From Halomonas sp. HL-93 (GTDB taxonomy: Bacteria > Pseudomonadota > Gammaproteobacteria > Pseudomonadales > Halomonadaceae): a stretch of 64,000 nt of DNA. The DNA is taken from NCBI RefSeq assembly GCF_900086985.1, contig NZ_LT593974.1, forward strand, positions 3,844,001-3,908,000. The letters are read 5' to 3'. Positions 9,393 to 17,867 of the stretch are shown in pieces. Position 1 is the first letter of the stretch, and each line of letters starts with the position of its first letter. Made by a program: the position numbers and the translations under genes. The notes under the pieces were generated by a model. That model worked only from the letters and a program-made list of their open reading frames with translations. It was not told the origin of the DNA and made no database searches.

Positions 9393-10094
9393 CTACGCCG
9401 AATCGTTTAACTTTGCGCGCAGGCGACTCACCGCTTGGCTATGCAGTTGGGAAACGCGTGATTCAGTAACGCCCAACACAGCACCTACTTCTTTTAAATT
9501 CAATTCTTCTTGGTAATACAGCGCCATAAGCAGCTTTTCACGCTCGGGCAATGCCTCAATGGCGGCCACTAGCGTTTCCCGCTGTTGGCCATCTAGCAAA
9601 TGATCGAACGGCGAACTACTCGCCTCACGACTATACGGCTCACTGCCATCGGCCACCAACTCTTCGAAGGGCAGCAACTGCCCACTATTAGTGTCATGCA
9701 GCAGTTGCTGATAATCGCCAAGCGGCATATCCAACGAGGCCGCAATTTCTGCTTCTTCAGGGGCGCGCCCCAGCGATTGCTCCAATCGCCTGACAGCCTC
9801 ATCCACGGCCCGGGCAGAGCGCCGGACGCTGCGGGGCAGCCAATCGCGGGTGCGCAACTCATCCACCATGGCGCCGCGAATGCGCTGACTAGCAAACGTC
9901 GCAAAGGTAGCGCCCTGAGTGGCATCGAAGCGTCCTAGGGCCTCTAATAGACCCATCATGCCCGCCTGGATTAAGTCGTCCAGCTCAATGCTGGCTGGCA
10001 ACCTGACTTGAAGCGTCAAGGCCTGACGTCTTACCAGTGGCATGTACTCCGTCATCAGCTCACTTTGTTCGATCCTGCCTTGTGCTGTATACAT
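9393..10094 (-). CDS. fliA: RNA polymerase sigma-28 factor FliA
   Basis: A 233-aa flagellar sigma factor. Region 2 (DLIQAGMMGLLEALGRFD and the following FATFASQRIRGAMVDELR) and region 4 (LPEREKLLMALYYQEELNLKEVGAVLGVTESRVSQ, with its helix-turn-helix) are both clear. It directs class III flagellar and chemotaxis genes; sites of its type are readable at several places in this window. It sits behind flhA-flhF-(flhG-like)-flhE on the same strand, 30 bases after flhE. Its antagonist FlgM is encoded at 57.4 kb. Confidence 0.96.
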   Translation of the reverse strand: MYTAQGRIEQSELMTEYMPLVRRQALTLQVRLPASIELDDLIQAGMMGLLEALGRFDATQGATFATFASQRIRGAMVDELRTRDWLPRSVRRSARAVDEAVRRLEQSLGRAPEEAEIAASLDMPLGDYQQLLHDTNSGQLLPFEELVADGSEPYSREASSSPFDHLLDGQQRETLVAAIEALPEREKLLMALYYQEELNLKEVGAVLGVTESRVSQLHSQAVSRLRAKLNDSA

Positions 10095-10124
10095 CCTCTT
10101 GCCTCGCGGCTAAACCACCTTGAC

Positions 10125-10532
10125 TCACTGATAATTTATAATCATCTGCAACCCTTTAATGCTGACGGGCCGCTGCCCTGGCCGTAGCGCAAACTGAAAA
10201 TGCAGCGGCGTTGTCGCACCTAGCCCTGATAAAGCACGGGTCTCCCCACGCATCCCTGATAAAGGAACACAACGCTCAGGATGACATAGCCAGGACTGAA
10301 GCGCTGCCCCGGGGGGATGCTGGTATTGCCATTGGACGCGCTCAATGACCGCCGTCGGTGCGGCGACACCCGCTGGGGGACGCGCCGTATCACTGCGGCT
10401 GGCGCGGTCGCTCATGGCCACCGTAAGCCCCGGCACTTGCGTGACCCAACTGCTGGACGCCGCCTGAGCTAACGAGCCAGTCCCCACTGCTAGTACCAAA
10501 ATGCTAATTACATAACGCCAATAGCCTAGCAT
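10125..10532 (-). CDS. flhE: Flagellar protein FlhE (periplasmic)
   Basis: A 135-aa protein with a signal peptide (cleavage likely after SLAQA, about residue 24). The mature part matches what I know of FlhE: VQWQYQHPPG, a paired-cysteine stretch LCHPERC, and a C-terminus ending MIINYQ (enterobacterial FlhE ends VIVNYR). FlhE is a periplasmic protein of peritrichous flagellar systems, proposed to act as a plug or chaperone limiting proton leak through the export gate. In enterobacteria it follows flhA directly; here flhF and an FlhG-like gene come between. Confidence 0.8.
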   Translation of the reverse strand: MLGYWRYVISILVLAVGTGSLAQAASSSWVTQVPGLTVAMSDRASRSDTARPPAGVAAPTAVIERVQWQYQHPPGAALQSWLCHPERCVPLSGMRGETRALSGLGATTPLHFQFALRPGQRPVSIKGLQMIINYQ

Positions 10533-10597
10533 GCTTGGTTCCTTTTCATGAGCGAATTAGCCCCGTTTATTAGGCGCTTTACAGGCGTTCGCCGCGC

Positions 10598-11155
10598 TCA
10601 GCGGGCCAACAATAGCAGCTCGATGCCTAAATAGTTCTTGGCCGCCTGCTGTAGGTTTTCCAACAGACCTTGCCTGGGCAAATTAGGCTCGTGCAACGCC
10701 AGTAGACGCTGCGGGCCGTTATGCTGGCTTAGCTGTTTCAATACATGGTACATGCGCCCAAACGCATCGGCATCGCTGTGTATCCATAGTGCCCAGCGAC
10801 GATGATCCTGGCTAAGTCGTGCCAGTTCGGGCGCATCCGGCATCACAATACGAATATCCCAGTCGGCTGGGTCCTTGGCCCAGGCGCGTCCCAATGCAGC
10901 CCACTGGCCTAGCCGCGCGCTAACCTTACGTACTTGAACCGGCCCAGCGTTGGGCAACCCAATCACCATTAACGGCGTTTTCGGTACAGGTGGCCCGACG
11001 GGCGGCATCATGGCCGCTGCGCTGGGTACAACAGGCGACCGGTAGGCCATCGGCCGGGGCGATTCCGTTGCCTCAGGGGGCGCTTCATCGCCCCGCTGCT
11101 GACGCTGCAGGTCGGCCCACTTGCGTAGCCCGGCGGCTTGGTCATGAGCGCTCAT
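10598..11155 (-). CDS. FlhG-position protein with DQAxxLR motif but no ATPase P-loop
   Basis: A 185-aa protein whose start codon overlaps the flhF stop by four bases (ATGA), the place normally held by flhG/fleN. The N-terminus has DQAAGLR at residues 5-11, matching the DQAxxLR motif through which FlhG stimulates the FlhF GTPase. A proline-rich linker (about 25-60) follows. The next segment begins PLMVIGLPNAGPVQVRKVS, where a MinD-type KGGVGKT Walker A would be expected, and has no lysine-threonine P-loop. The C-terminal part (DADAFGRMYHVLKQL...YLGIEL) faintly resembles the end of FlhG. Best guess: a degenerate or reduced FlhG that keeps FlhF contact. Full FlhG is about 270-300 aa. Confidence 0.6.
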   Translation of the reverse strand: MSAHDQAAGLRKWADLQRQQRGDEAPPEATESPRPMAYRSPVVPSAAAMMPPVGPPVPKTPLMVIGLPNAGPVQVRKVSARLGQWAALGRAWAKDPADWDIRIVMPDAPELARLSQDHRRWALWIHSDADAFGRMYHVLKQLSQHNGPQRLLALHEPNLPRQGLLENLQQAAKNYLGIELLLLAR

Positions 11156-13320
11156 ACCAAGCCCTCACGGTGAACGCCACCCAGCTGGCGGATCGCATCA
11201 CGGGCCATAAAGGCATACACCAGAGCATCGAGCAGCGCTGTATCGCGCCGCCGCCGACGGCTGCCCAACAAGTTCAACACGTCACTATGCAATGCACTGG
11301 CGGCCTCATCGTCAGCGCAGTCGAGATGCCCCGCCACGGCGGCGATACCACTGGCCATCAGCAATCGCACCTCTGGGCTTACCTCACCACTGTCGGCATC
11401 TTTTAACTGTTGCCAGGCACGACGGGTCATTGCTGAAAGCCCTTCGCTTTGCAGTTGGGTCACCAACAGGCTCAGCACCTCATTGCCCAACCGCGCAGGT
11501 GTAAGCCAATAACGCCGCGTGACTACCTTAGCACTTTCCGGATCGCGCACTTCGCCGTACCACGCCAGCAACTCCCGTCCGTCTTGATCGCTGACTTCGG
11601 CATAGGCCGTCCACAGGGCCATCGGCTGGCCACGGAAACGCACGTTAACGCGGTGGTTGAGCGTGCTTTCCACAAACAATTGGCGTAGCGCATAGCGTTC
11701 GCCGTGCAAGTGTACCCTGAGGGCTGGCGGGGCCAAGCTGACCCAGGTCAAGTATTGGCGCTCCAGCCAGGACAATGCCTCGCTGTCGGGTAAGGCAGGT
11801 AATAAATGGACCGCGACACCATCGCGCTCACTAAAGTTTGCCATGCGCGGCTGCCAACCGGCTGGCTGACGGTGCTGTAGCCAGGGCAGCGCCATCCAGG
11901 CGCCATCTGCATCGAGCCCTATATCGGGCATTGCCCAATCACAGCCACGTTCATTGCGGCGTGGCGACCACGTCATGCCCAGCATGCGCTGGGGCGGCGG
12001 GTACCCCTCCAGAAGCTCGTCCAGTCGCTGATCCTGCAACACGCTGGGCAAGTTGGCGATGTCCCAGACGCCTTCCAGCCGGTCAAAGCCCGCCAGCCGC
12101 TCGCGCAACTGGGCAAACAGTGACGACAGACGGCGGCCCTGGCCCAGCACATCCCGCGACCAGCGCGGCATGCTAATCGGCGAGGTAGTCATGGGAGCGC
12201 TGCCTACCTGCGCGGCGGCTGTGTTCAACGCCTGGTCGACTAGTGCAGCAGGATCAGCCACCGCCATATCTTCGGGTACCTGCTGGCCATAGGAGCCAAA
12301 CAGCACACGCATGCCATGGCGCATGACAATATCCAGGATGGGCGCCAACCGCCCCGCTTCATCCTGCTTGGTGATGATGCAATCATCCAGCTCAGCACCC
12401 GCCGCTCGGGCGGCTTGACGATAGCGCAGCACCACCTCTTCGAGGGTTTCCGGCTGACTGGCGGCATTAAGCAGTAGCACCAACCTGACGTTGGAACGAC
12501 CGCCCTGCAGGTGGGCGATCTGTTCGATCACCCGCTGGTCGCGCTGGCTCATTCCCACGGTATCGATAATCACCCACTGCTTTCCCTGCAGGCGACCCAA
12601 CAGGTCGTCGATGGGTTGTTCCGCATCCAGCGCGTACATGGGGATATCAAGCAAGCGCGCGTAGATGCGCAGTTGCTCATGGGCGCCGATACGGAAGCTG
12701 TCGGTGGTTACCAAGGCGACCGGGCGAGTACCGTGGCGCATCACAAATCGGGCCGCCAGCTTGGCGGTGGTGGTCGTCTTACCCACCCCGGTGGGACCCA
12801 CCAGCGCCACAATGCCTGTTTGATCAAAGAATTCAGGCTCATCCTGGAGAACGGTTAGGCGCGCCATGAGTCGCTCGCGAAGCCATGCCAACCCCTGCTC
12901 GCTATCGGCGGTTGGCGTCGCCAAGCTGGTAGGCAAATCTACCAAAAGGTCGTCAGCTAACTCGGTACTAAATCCTACGCCACAAAGTAGCTGGCGCCAG
13001 CGCTCGGCCCCGCTGGCGGTTGAGGCGGGCGACGCGCGGTGGTCGGTTTGCTGGGAGGCGAGCAGCGAGCGCATATCCTGCATCTCGCGTAGTAAGCGCT
13101 CGCTCATCGCTTCGAGCGGGTCCTTGGGCGTGGCTGTCGGCTCGCTAGGCGGTGGCGGTGAGGGTTCGAAATGATCAACGGCTTCATCCGCCATGGCGAG
13201 AATTTCGACGCCGCCTTCAGTGCGGCGGTTAGCGACAATCAGCGCGTCGTCACCCAGTGCTTCTCGCACTTGGCGCATTACATCGCGACTATTAGCGCCC
13301 ACGAAACGTCTAACACTCAT
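11152..13320 (-). CDS. flhF: Flagellar SRP-like GTPase FlhF with long C-terminal extension
   Basis: The 722-aa protein has the N-terminal B domain (MSVRRFVGANSRDVMRQVRE), an N domain, and a G domain of the SRP-GTPase family: P-loop GPTGVGKT at 175-182, TTDSFRIGA at 205-213, DTVG at 253-256 and TKQD at 317-320. FlhF normally ends soon after this, at about 370-490 aa in total. Here roughly 350 more residues follow (371-722), in which I recognise no domain. The extension is tryptophan- and arginine-rich, without membrane segments. FlhF usually places flagella at the pole; in peritrichous bacteria its role is less clear. It is coupled to the FlhG-position gene and lies 41 bases after flhA. Confidence 0.92.
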   Translation of the reverse strand: MSVRRFVGANSRDVMRQVREALGDDALIVANRRTEGGVEILAMADEAVDHFEPSPPPPSEPTATPKDPLEAMSERLLREMQDMRSLLASQQTDHRASPASTASGAERWRQLLCGVGFSTELADDLLVDLPTSLATPTADSEQGLAWLRERLMARLTVLQDEPEFFDQTGIVALVGPTGVGKTTTTAKLAARFVMRHGTRPVALVTTDSFRIGAHEQLRIYARLLDIPMYALDAEQPIDDLLGRLQGKQWVIIDTVGMSQRDQRVIEQIAHLQGGRSNVRLVLLLNAASQPETLEEVVLRYRQAARAAGAELDDCIITKQDEAGRLAPILDIVMRHGMRVLFGSYGQQVPEDMAVADPAALVDQALNTAAAQVGSAPMTTSPISMPRWSRDVLGQGRRLSSLFAQLRERLAGFDRLEGVWDIANLPSVLQDQRLDELLEGYPPPQRMLGMTWSPRRNERGCDWAMPDIGLDADGAWMALPWLQHRQPAGWQPRMANFSERDGVAVHLLPALPDSEALSWLERQYLTWVSLAPPALRVHLHGERYALRQLFVESTLNHRVNVRFRGQPMALWTAYAEVSDQDGRELLAWYGEVRDPESAKVVTRRYWLTPARLGNEVLSLLVTQLQSEGLSAMTRRAWQQLKDADSGEVSPEVRLLMASGIAAVAGHLDCADDEAASALHSDVLNLLGSRRRRRDTALLDALVYAFMARDAIRQLGGVHREGLV

Positions 13321-13361
13321 GTATTACCCCTGAGCCGTGAGGAAAAATAGCAGCGCGGGCA

Positions 13362-15443
13362 TTAGCGCCCCCCTACCACAGTGGTCACCCGCAGGGTGCG
13401 ATCGTCAGGTATTTCAGCTTGTGATAGGACCGCCATATGGCGCAAGCGACGGCGCAAAAACCGCGATAGCACCGCGCGCAGGGAATGCTGAACCACCAGT
13501 ACCGGCGGCTCGCCGCTGCTTTCGTGGCGCTCCAACGCCTGCTGGGCCTGGGTCATCAACGTTTCGGCAAGCCCTGGCTCCATGGCCCCGTTGCCGTTCA
13601 TGGCCTGCACCAGCACTTGCTCTAGCTGTGCATCCAAGCCCATCACGTTCAAGGTATCCTGACCGGCAAACCATTGCTGGGTGATCGAGCGGCCCAGGGC
13701 CACCCGGACCAGCGCCGTTAGTTCATTAGCATCCTGCTGCTGGCCTGCGAACTCCGCCAGCGTATCGAGGATGGTCCGCATATCGCGAATTGAGACGTCT
13801 TCGTCCAACAGGTTCTGCAGGATACGCTGCAGCACGGTCAGCGAAATCGCTTTGGGCACTACTTCTTCGACCAGCGCTTTCTGTTCACCGCCCAGCTTAT
13901 CCAGCAGTTTTTGTACTTCCTGACGCCCCAACATCTCTGGCGAATGACGGTGCAATAAGTGGTTAAGATGCGTAGCAATCACCGTGCTGGCGTCGACAAC
14001 CGTATAGCCGTACACCTGAGCATGCTCCCGCTGGCCGGTATCAATCCATACCGCAGGCAAACCAAAGGCCGGGTCGTGAGTCGGCGTACCTTGCAACTCG
14101 CCTGATACTTGGCCTGGGTTAATGGCCAGCCACTTGCCTGGATAGGCATCGGCACGACCAATTTCGGCGCCTTTCATCGATAGCACGTAAGCGTTAGGTG
14201 ACAGCTCGAGGTTATCGCGAATATGTACAACCGGCGGCAAAAAGCCGACTTCCTGAGCAAATTTCTTACGTACGCTTTTAATCCGAGCCAACAGCTCGCC
14301 TTTCTGGCGTGAATCGACCAGCGGAATCAGGCGATGCCCCACTTCCAGCCCAAGCGTATCGACCAGTTGAACATCTTCCCAACTGGCCTCTGGCGATTCC
14401 TGAGTAGGTGGCGGCGCGGCGGAAATTTCCTCCTTCACCAGTGCCTGCTCTTGTCGACGCATGATGAACCAAGCCAGCCCAGCAAGCATCAGGGTAAACA
14501 GCAAGAAGACCATATTGGGCATGCCCGGCACGATACCTAACAGGCCCATGACCAGCGCCGCCAGGATCATTACCTGGGGGTTGACGAACAGCTGACTGAT
14601 CATCTGCTGGCCGACATCCTGGTCAGTATTTACCCGTGATACCGTCACACCGGCGGCAGTAGAAATCACCAACGCCGGTATTTGCGCGACCAAGCCATCG
14701 CCAATCGCCAGCAGCATATAGGTGCGGCCAGCGTCGGCGAAGCTCATATCGTGTTGCAGCATGCCAATCATCAGGCCGCCAATGATGTTGACCACCATGA
14801 TCACCAGACCCGCCACGGCGTCGCCGCGCACGAACTTGCTGGCGCCATCCATTGACCCGTAAAAATCGGCTTCCTGGGCGATTTCAGCACGCCGCTTTTT
14901 GGCGTCTTCCTCGCCGATCAGCCCAGCATTTAAGTCGGCATCAATCGCCATCTGCTTGCCGGGCATGGCATCCAGTGTGAAGCGCGCGCCGACCTCAGCA
15001 ATCCGGCCGGCACCTTTGGTGATGACCATAAAGTTGATGATCACCAGAATCAAAAAGACCACCAGGCCCACCGCAAAATTACCGCCTACCAGAAACGCCC
15101 CGAACGCCTCGATGACTTTACCTGCGGATGCACCGCCTTGGTGCCCTTCCATCAACACCACGCGGGTGGACGCTACGTTCAGCGAGAGCCGTAACAGCGT
15201 GGTAAACAGCAGCACGGCGGGAAAGGCAGCAAAGTCGAGGGGCTTTTGCGCAAACATGCTGACCATCAGCACCATAATGGCCAGGGCAATATTGAAGGTA
15301 AACAGCAAATCCAGCGCAAACGGTGGCAGGGGCACGATCATCATGCCCAAAATCATTAAGATCAGCAGCGGTCCCGCGAGCAACTGTACCTTCATGTCGC
15401 TCATCCAGTTTCGCTGGCTGATCAGTTGGCTAAAGCCTTTCAT
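13362..15443 (-). CDS. flhA: Flagellar export gate protein FlhA
   Basis: The 693-aa major export-gate subunit of the flagellar type III system. Six to eight N-terminal membrane helices (about 20-310) are followed by a linker and the cytoplasmic ring domain that docks chaperone-substrate complexes. The FHIPEP signature region (GDAVAGLVIMVVNIIGGLMI and neighbours) is present. Its ATG overlaps the flhB stop by four bases (ATGA), so translation is coupled. Length is normal for the family (about 690 aa). No anomaly seen. Confidence 0.97.
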   Translation of the reverse strand: MKGFSQLISQRNWMSDMKVQLLAGPLLILMILGMMIVPLPPFALDLLFTFNIALAIMVLMVSMFAQKPLDFAAFPAVLLFTTLLRLSLNVASTRVVLMEGHQGGASAGKVIEAFGAFLVGGNFAVGLVVFLILVIINFMVITKGAGRIAEVGARFTLDAMPGKQMAIDADLNAGLIGEEDAKKRRAEIAQEADFYGSMDGASKFVRGDAVAGLVIMVVNIIGGLMIGMLQHDMSFADAGRTYMLLAIGDGLVAQIPALVISTAAGVTVSRVNTDQDVGQQMISQLFVNPQVMILAALVMGLLGIVPGMPNMVFLLFTLMLAGLAWFIMRRQEQALVKEEISAAPPPTQESPEASWEDVQLVDTLGLEVGHRLIPLVDSRQKGELLARIKSVRKKFAQEVGFLPPVVHIRDNLELSPNAYVLSMKGAEIGRADAYPGKWLAINPGQVSGELQGTPTHDPAFGLPAVWIDTGQREHAQVYGYTVVDASTVIATHLNHLLHRHSPEMLGRQEVQKLLDKLGGEQKALVEEVVPKAISLTVLQRILQNLLDEDVSIRDMRTILDTLAEFAGQQQDANELTALVRVALGRSITQQWFAGQDTLNVMGLDAQLEQVLVQAMNGNGAMEPGLAETLMTQAQQALERHESSGEPPVLVVQHSLRAVLSRFLRRRLRHMAVLSQAEIPDDRTLRVTTVVGGR

Positions 15444-16606
15444 GTTTGTGCCTCATTGCCACCGGTACCACGCCCGGGGGTTTCCATTTCCGGGGGCACC
15501 GGCAGGTTATCGGGGGTAGGGGGCACCTCGCCTCCTTGTTGCGCTATAGTTTTCAAACGATATGCCCAGGCCATGACCTCAGCCACGGCGGTGTATAGAT
15601 TCGCCGGAATTTCGGCGTCAAGGTCGACGTGATGATACAGCGCCCGTGCCAATGGTGCTGCTTCTAATCGTGGCACTCCGGCCTCATTGGCAATTTCACG
15701 GATGCGCGCAGCCACCGCATCGGTACCTTTGGCCACTAACCTTGGCGCGCCCATCTGACCCTCTTGATACGACAGCGCAACAGCATAGTGGGTCGGGTTG
15801 GTGATGATAACATCGGCTTCGGGCACTTTACTCATCATCCGACCCCGCGCCATCGCCTGCTGCTGCTGACGAATACGTCCCTTAACCTGCGGGTCGCCTT
15901 CTGAGTCCTTGTGCTCGCGCTTAACCTCTTCCTGGCTCATACGCAGCTTTTTGGCATTGCTCCAAAGCTGGAAAGGCACGTCGATTAAAATCACCACAAT
16001 CAGGGCCAAGACCATTAACCCCGCTGCTTGGGCCGACATGGTCAACGCGCTGGCCAACGCCTGCTGAATAGGCTGGTCCATGAGCGACATGAACTTGCCC
16101 ATATTCAGATATAAAAACGCTGCCCCAACCCCGCCGACGAGAAGTGATTTGGCAATCGCTTTGGACAGTTCAATAAGTGCCTGCATGGCAAACATACGCT
16201 TCAGCCCAGCGATCGGATTTAACTTTGAAAATTTGGGCTGCAGCGATTTTCCTGAAATCAGAAAACCGCCTAGCAACGTCGGCGACACCAAAGCAATTAT
16301 CGTCAGCAGTAAAAACAACGGCATCATTGCAAACAGCGTACGTTGACCAAGGTCTAGCGCATTAGTCAGCATTGGCATACTTTCCATGGCTTGACGACGC
16401 TCAAACAAAAACGCCTGCTCCATCACCATGCCAAGCTGGTTGTAAAGCATCCGCCCCATAGTCCATAGACCGATCACCCCGCCCAGTAGTACGAGAAAAG
16501 TAGTCAACTCCCGCGACCGGGCCACCTGACCTTCTTCGCGCGCCTTTTCCTTTCGTCTGGGCGTGGCCTCTTCGGTCTTTTCCTGGTCGCTGTCGTTTTC
16601 TGCCAT
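15440..16606 (-). CDS. flhB: Flagellar export switch protein FlhB
   Basis: The 388-aa FlhB has four membrane helices in the N-terminal half and a cytoplasmic domain that cleaves itself at NPTH. That motif is intact, with N270-P271 as the scissile bond. Cleavage together with FliK switches export from rod/hook to filament substrates. The N-terminus has the usual charged start (DSDQEKTEEATPRRKEKAREEG). The gene begins a new unit after the terminator behind cheZ and is coupled to flhA. A second, separate copy of only the FlhB C-terminal domain (fhlB) lies at 28.7 kb. Confidence 0.97.
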   Translation of the reverse strand: MAENDSDQEKTEEATPRRKEKAREEGQVARSRELTTFLVLLGGVIGLWTMGRMLYNQLGMVMEQAFLFERRQAMESMPMLTNALDLGQRTLFAMMPLFLLLTIIALVSPTLLGGFLISGKSLQPKFSKLNPIAGLKRMFAMQALIELSKAIAKSLLVGGVGAAFLYLNMGKFMSLMDQPIQQALASALTMSAQAAGLMVLALIVVILIDVPFQLWSNAKKLRMSQEEVKREHKDSEGDPQVKGRIRQQQQAMARGRMMSKVPEADVIITNPTHYAVALSYQEGQMGAPRLVAKGTDAVAARIREIANEAGVPRLEAAPLARALYHHVDLDAEIPANLYTAVAEVMAWAYRLKTIAQQGGEVPPTPDNLPVPPEMETPGRGTGGNEAQT

Positions 16607-16644
16607 AAGGTCATCCGGCCAGGTAATTTATCGCGGCTAAACAC

Positions 16645-16668
16645 GAAAAGCCGCCCCTAAGGACGGCT
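16645..16668 (-). terminator. Intrinsic terminator after cheZ
   Basis: Read on the minus strand, AGCCGTCC-TTAG-GGGCGGCT forms an 8-bp stem (one G-U pair) followed by TTTT. It lies between the cheZ stop and the flhB start, separating the chemotaxis genes from flhBA. Confidence 0.75.
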
Positions 16669-16711
16669 GAGCGAAACTTCGTATAGCCCGAGCAAACGTT
16701 CACACAGTGCG

Positions 16712-17407
16712 TTAGAAGCCCAATTCGTCCAAGAGATCGTCGACCTGATCTTGCCCGGTCACGATATCAGGTGCATTGTCCTTCACTTGAGGCCCATTCA
16801 AAAGGTCTTCGTTACGCCGTGCATTCTCGTTTTTCCACTGATCTTCGGCCTTGCGTTGCATCGTTTCTCGTGCCTGGGCACCCGGAACGTTGTCAATTAG
16901 CACCTGAACCAGCTGATGTTCGATCTCGCGGATGACGTCCATCATCTTTTTGATGACCTGGCCGGTTAGGTCTTGGAAATCTTGTGCCATCATGATTTCC
17001 ATCAACTCTTTGTTGGTCGCTGCCGTTATACCCGGCACGCTCCCCAAGTAGCCACGGGTCTCTTTGACGAGTGCCTTGGCATCATCCAATTCTTGGGGCG
17101 CTTCGAACCACTCTGCCCAGCGCTTATCCAGCGATTCTGCTTGATCACTGAGTTGGTCTTGCAGCGGTTGCGCACGATCAATCGCATTCAGCGAGCGGTC
17201 AGCCGCTTGCTCGGTCATGGTAGCCACATAGTGCAGACGGTCTCGCGCGTCTGGAATGGCTTCTGCTGCTTTCTCGATTTCCTTATCCAGCCCCAGCTCG
17301 CGCATATTTTCCCTCAACATGCGGGTCAGCTTGCCGACGCGATGAATAAGGTCTTCGGCGGCCTCATCGGACAGCTGGGTCGAACTGGACGGCTCATTCT
17401 GGCTCAT
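16712..17407 (-). CDS. cheZ: Protein phosphatase CheZ
   Basis: The 231-aa CheZ removes the phosphoryl group from CheY and resets the motor signal. The long helical hairpin with the catalytic segment (IMMAQDFQDLTGQVIKKMMD, glutamine supplied in DFQDLTGQ) is clear. The C-terminus QDQVDDLLDELGF is the CheY-binding tail. It follows cheY by 42 bases on the same strand and ends at an intrinsic terminator. With CheZ present, no phosphate-sink CheY is needed. Confidence 0.96.
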   Translation of the reverse strand: MSQNEPSSSTQLSDEAAEDLIHRVGKLTRMLRENMRELGLDKEIEKAAEAIPDARDRLHYVATMTEQAADRSLNAIDRAQPLQDQLSDQAESLDKRWAEWFEAPQELDDAKALVKETRGYLGSVPGITAATNKELMEIMMAQDFQDLTGQVIKKMMDVIREIEHQLVQVLIDNVPGAQARETMQRKAEDQWKNENARRNEDLLNGPQVKDNAPDIVTGQDQVDDLLDELGF

Positions 17408-17449
17408 GGTGTTCTCTCCTCGTAATCCCGGCCCGCAGGCCTTGCCGCG

Positions 17450-17839
17450 TTACTTACCCATTTTCTCAAAAATTTTATTGAGTTTTTCTTCCAGGGTAGC
17501 GGCGGTAAACGGCTTCACAACGTACCCGTTAGCCCCCGCCTGGGCCGCCGCGATGATGTTTTCTTTCTTGGCTTCCGCCGTCACCATTAGTACCGGTAAC
17601 TCTTTGAGAGCGTCATCTTGACGGATTTCCTTGAGCATCTCCAGGCCGTCCAGGTTGGGCATGTTCCAATCGGAGACCACAAACTCGAAGTTGCCAGCGC
17701 GTAGCTTATTGAGCGCGTCTTGCCCGTCTTCTGCTTCGTCAACATTGGTAAAACCAAGTTCTTTCAACAAGCTGCGCACAATCCGGCGCATCGTGGGGAA
17801 GTCATCCACCACCAAAAAGCTCATGTTCTTATCTGCCAT
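17450..17839 (-). CDS. cheY: Chemotaxis response regulator CheY
   Basis: A single-domain 129-aa receiver, collinear with E. coli CheY over its whole length: acidic pair D12-D13, phosphorylation site D57 (VVSDWNMP), T87 (VTAEAKK) and K109 (VVKPF). Phospho-CheY binds the FliM and FliN termini in the motor switch. It lies between the first chemoreceptor gene and cheZ, closely spaced (28 and 42 bases). Confidence 0.97.
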   Translation of the reverse strand: MADKNMSFLVVDDFPTMRRIVRSLLKELGFTNVDEAEDGQDALNKLRAGNFEFVVSDWNMPNLDGLEMLKEIRQDDALKELPVLMVTAEAKKENIIAAAQAGANGYVVKPFTAATLEEKLNKIFEKMGK

Positions 17840-17867
17840 GGGTCATCCTCTCATCAGTCGGGGCTGG

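Noticed and set aside
14899..15519. Plus-strand frame of 206 codons
   Set aside because: Antisense shadow of flhA and flhB in GC-rich sequence; no supporting signal.
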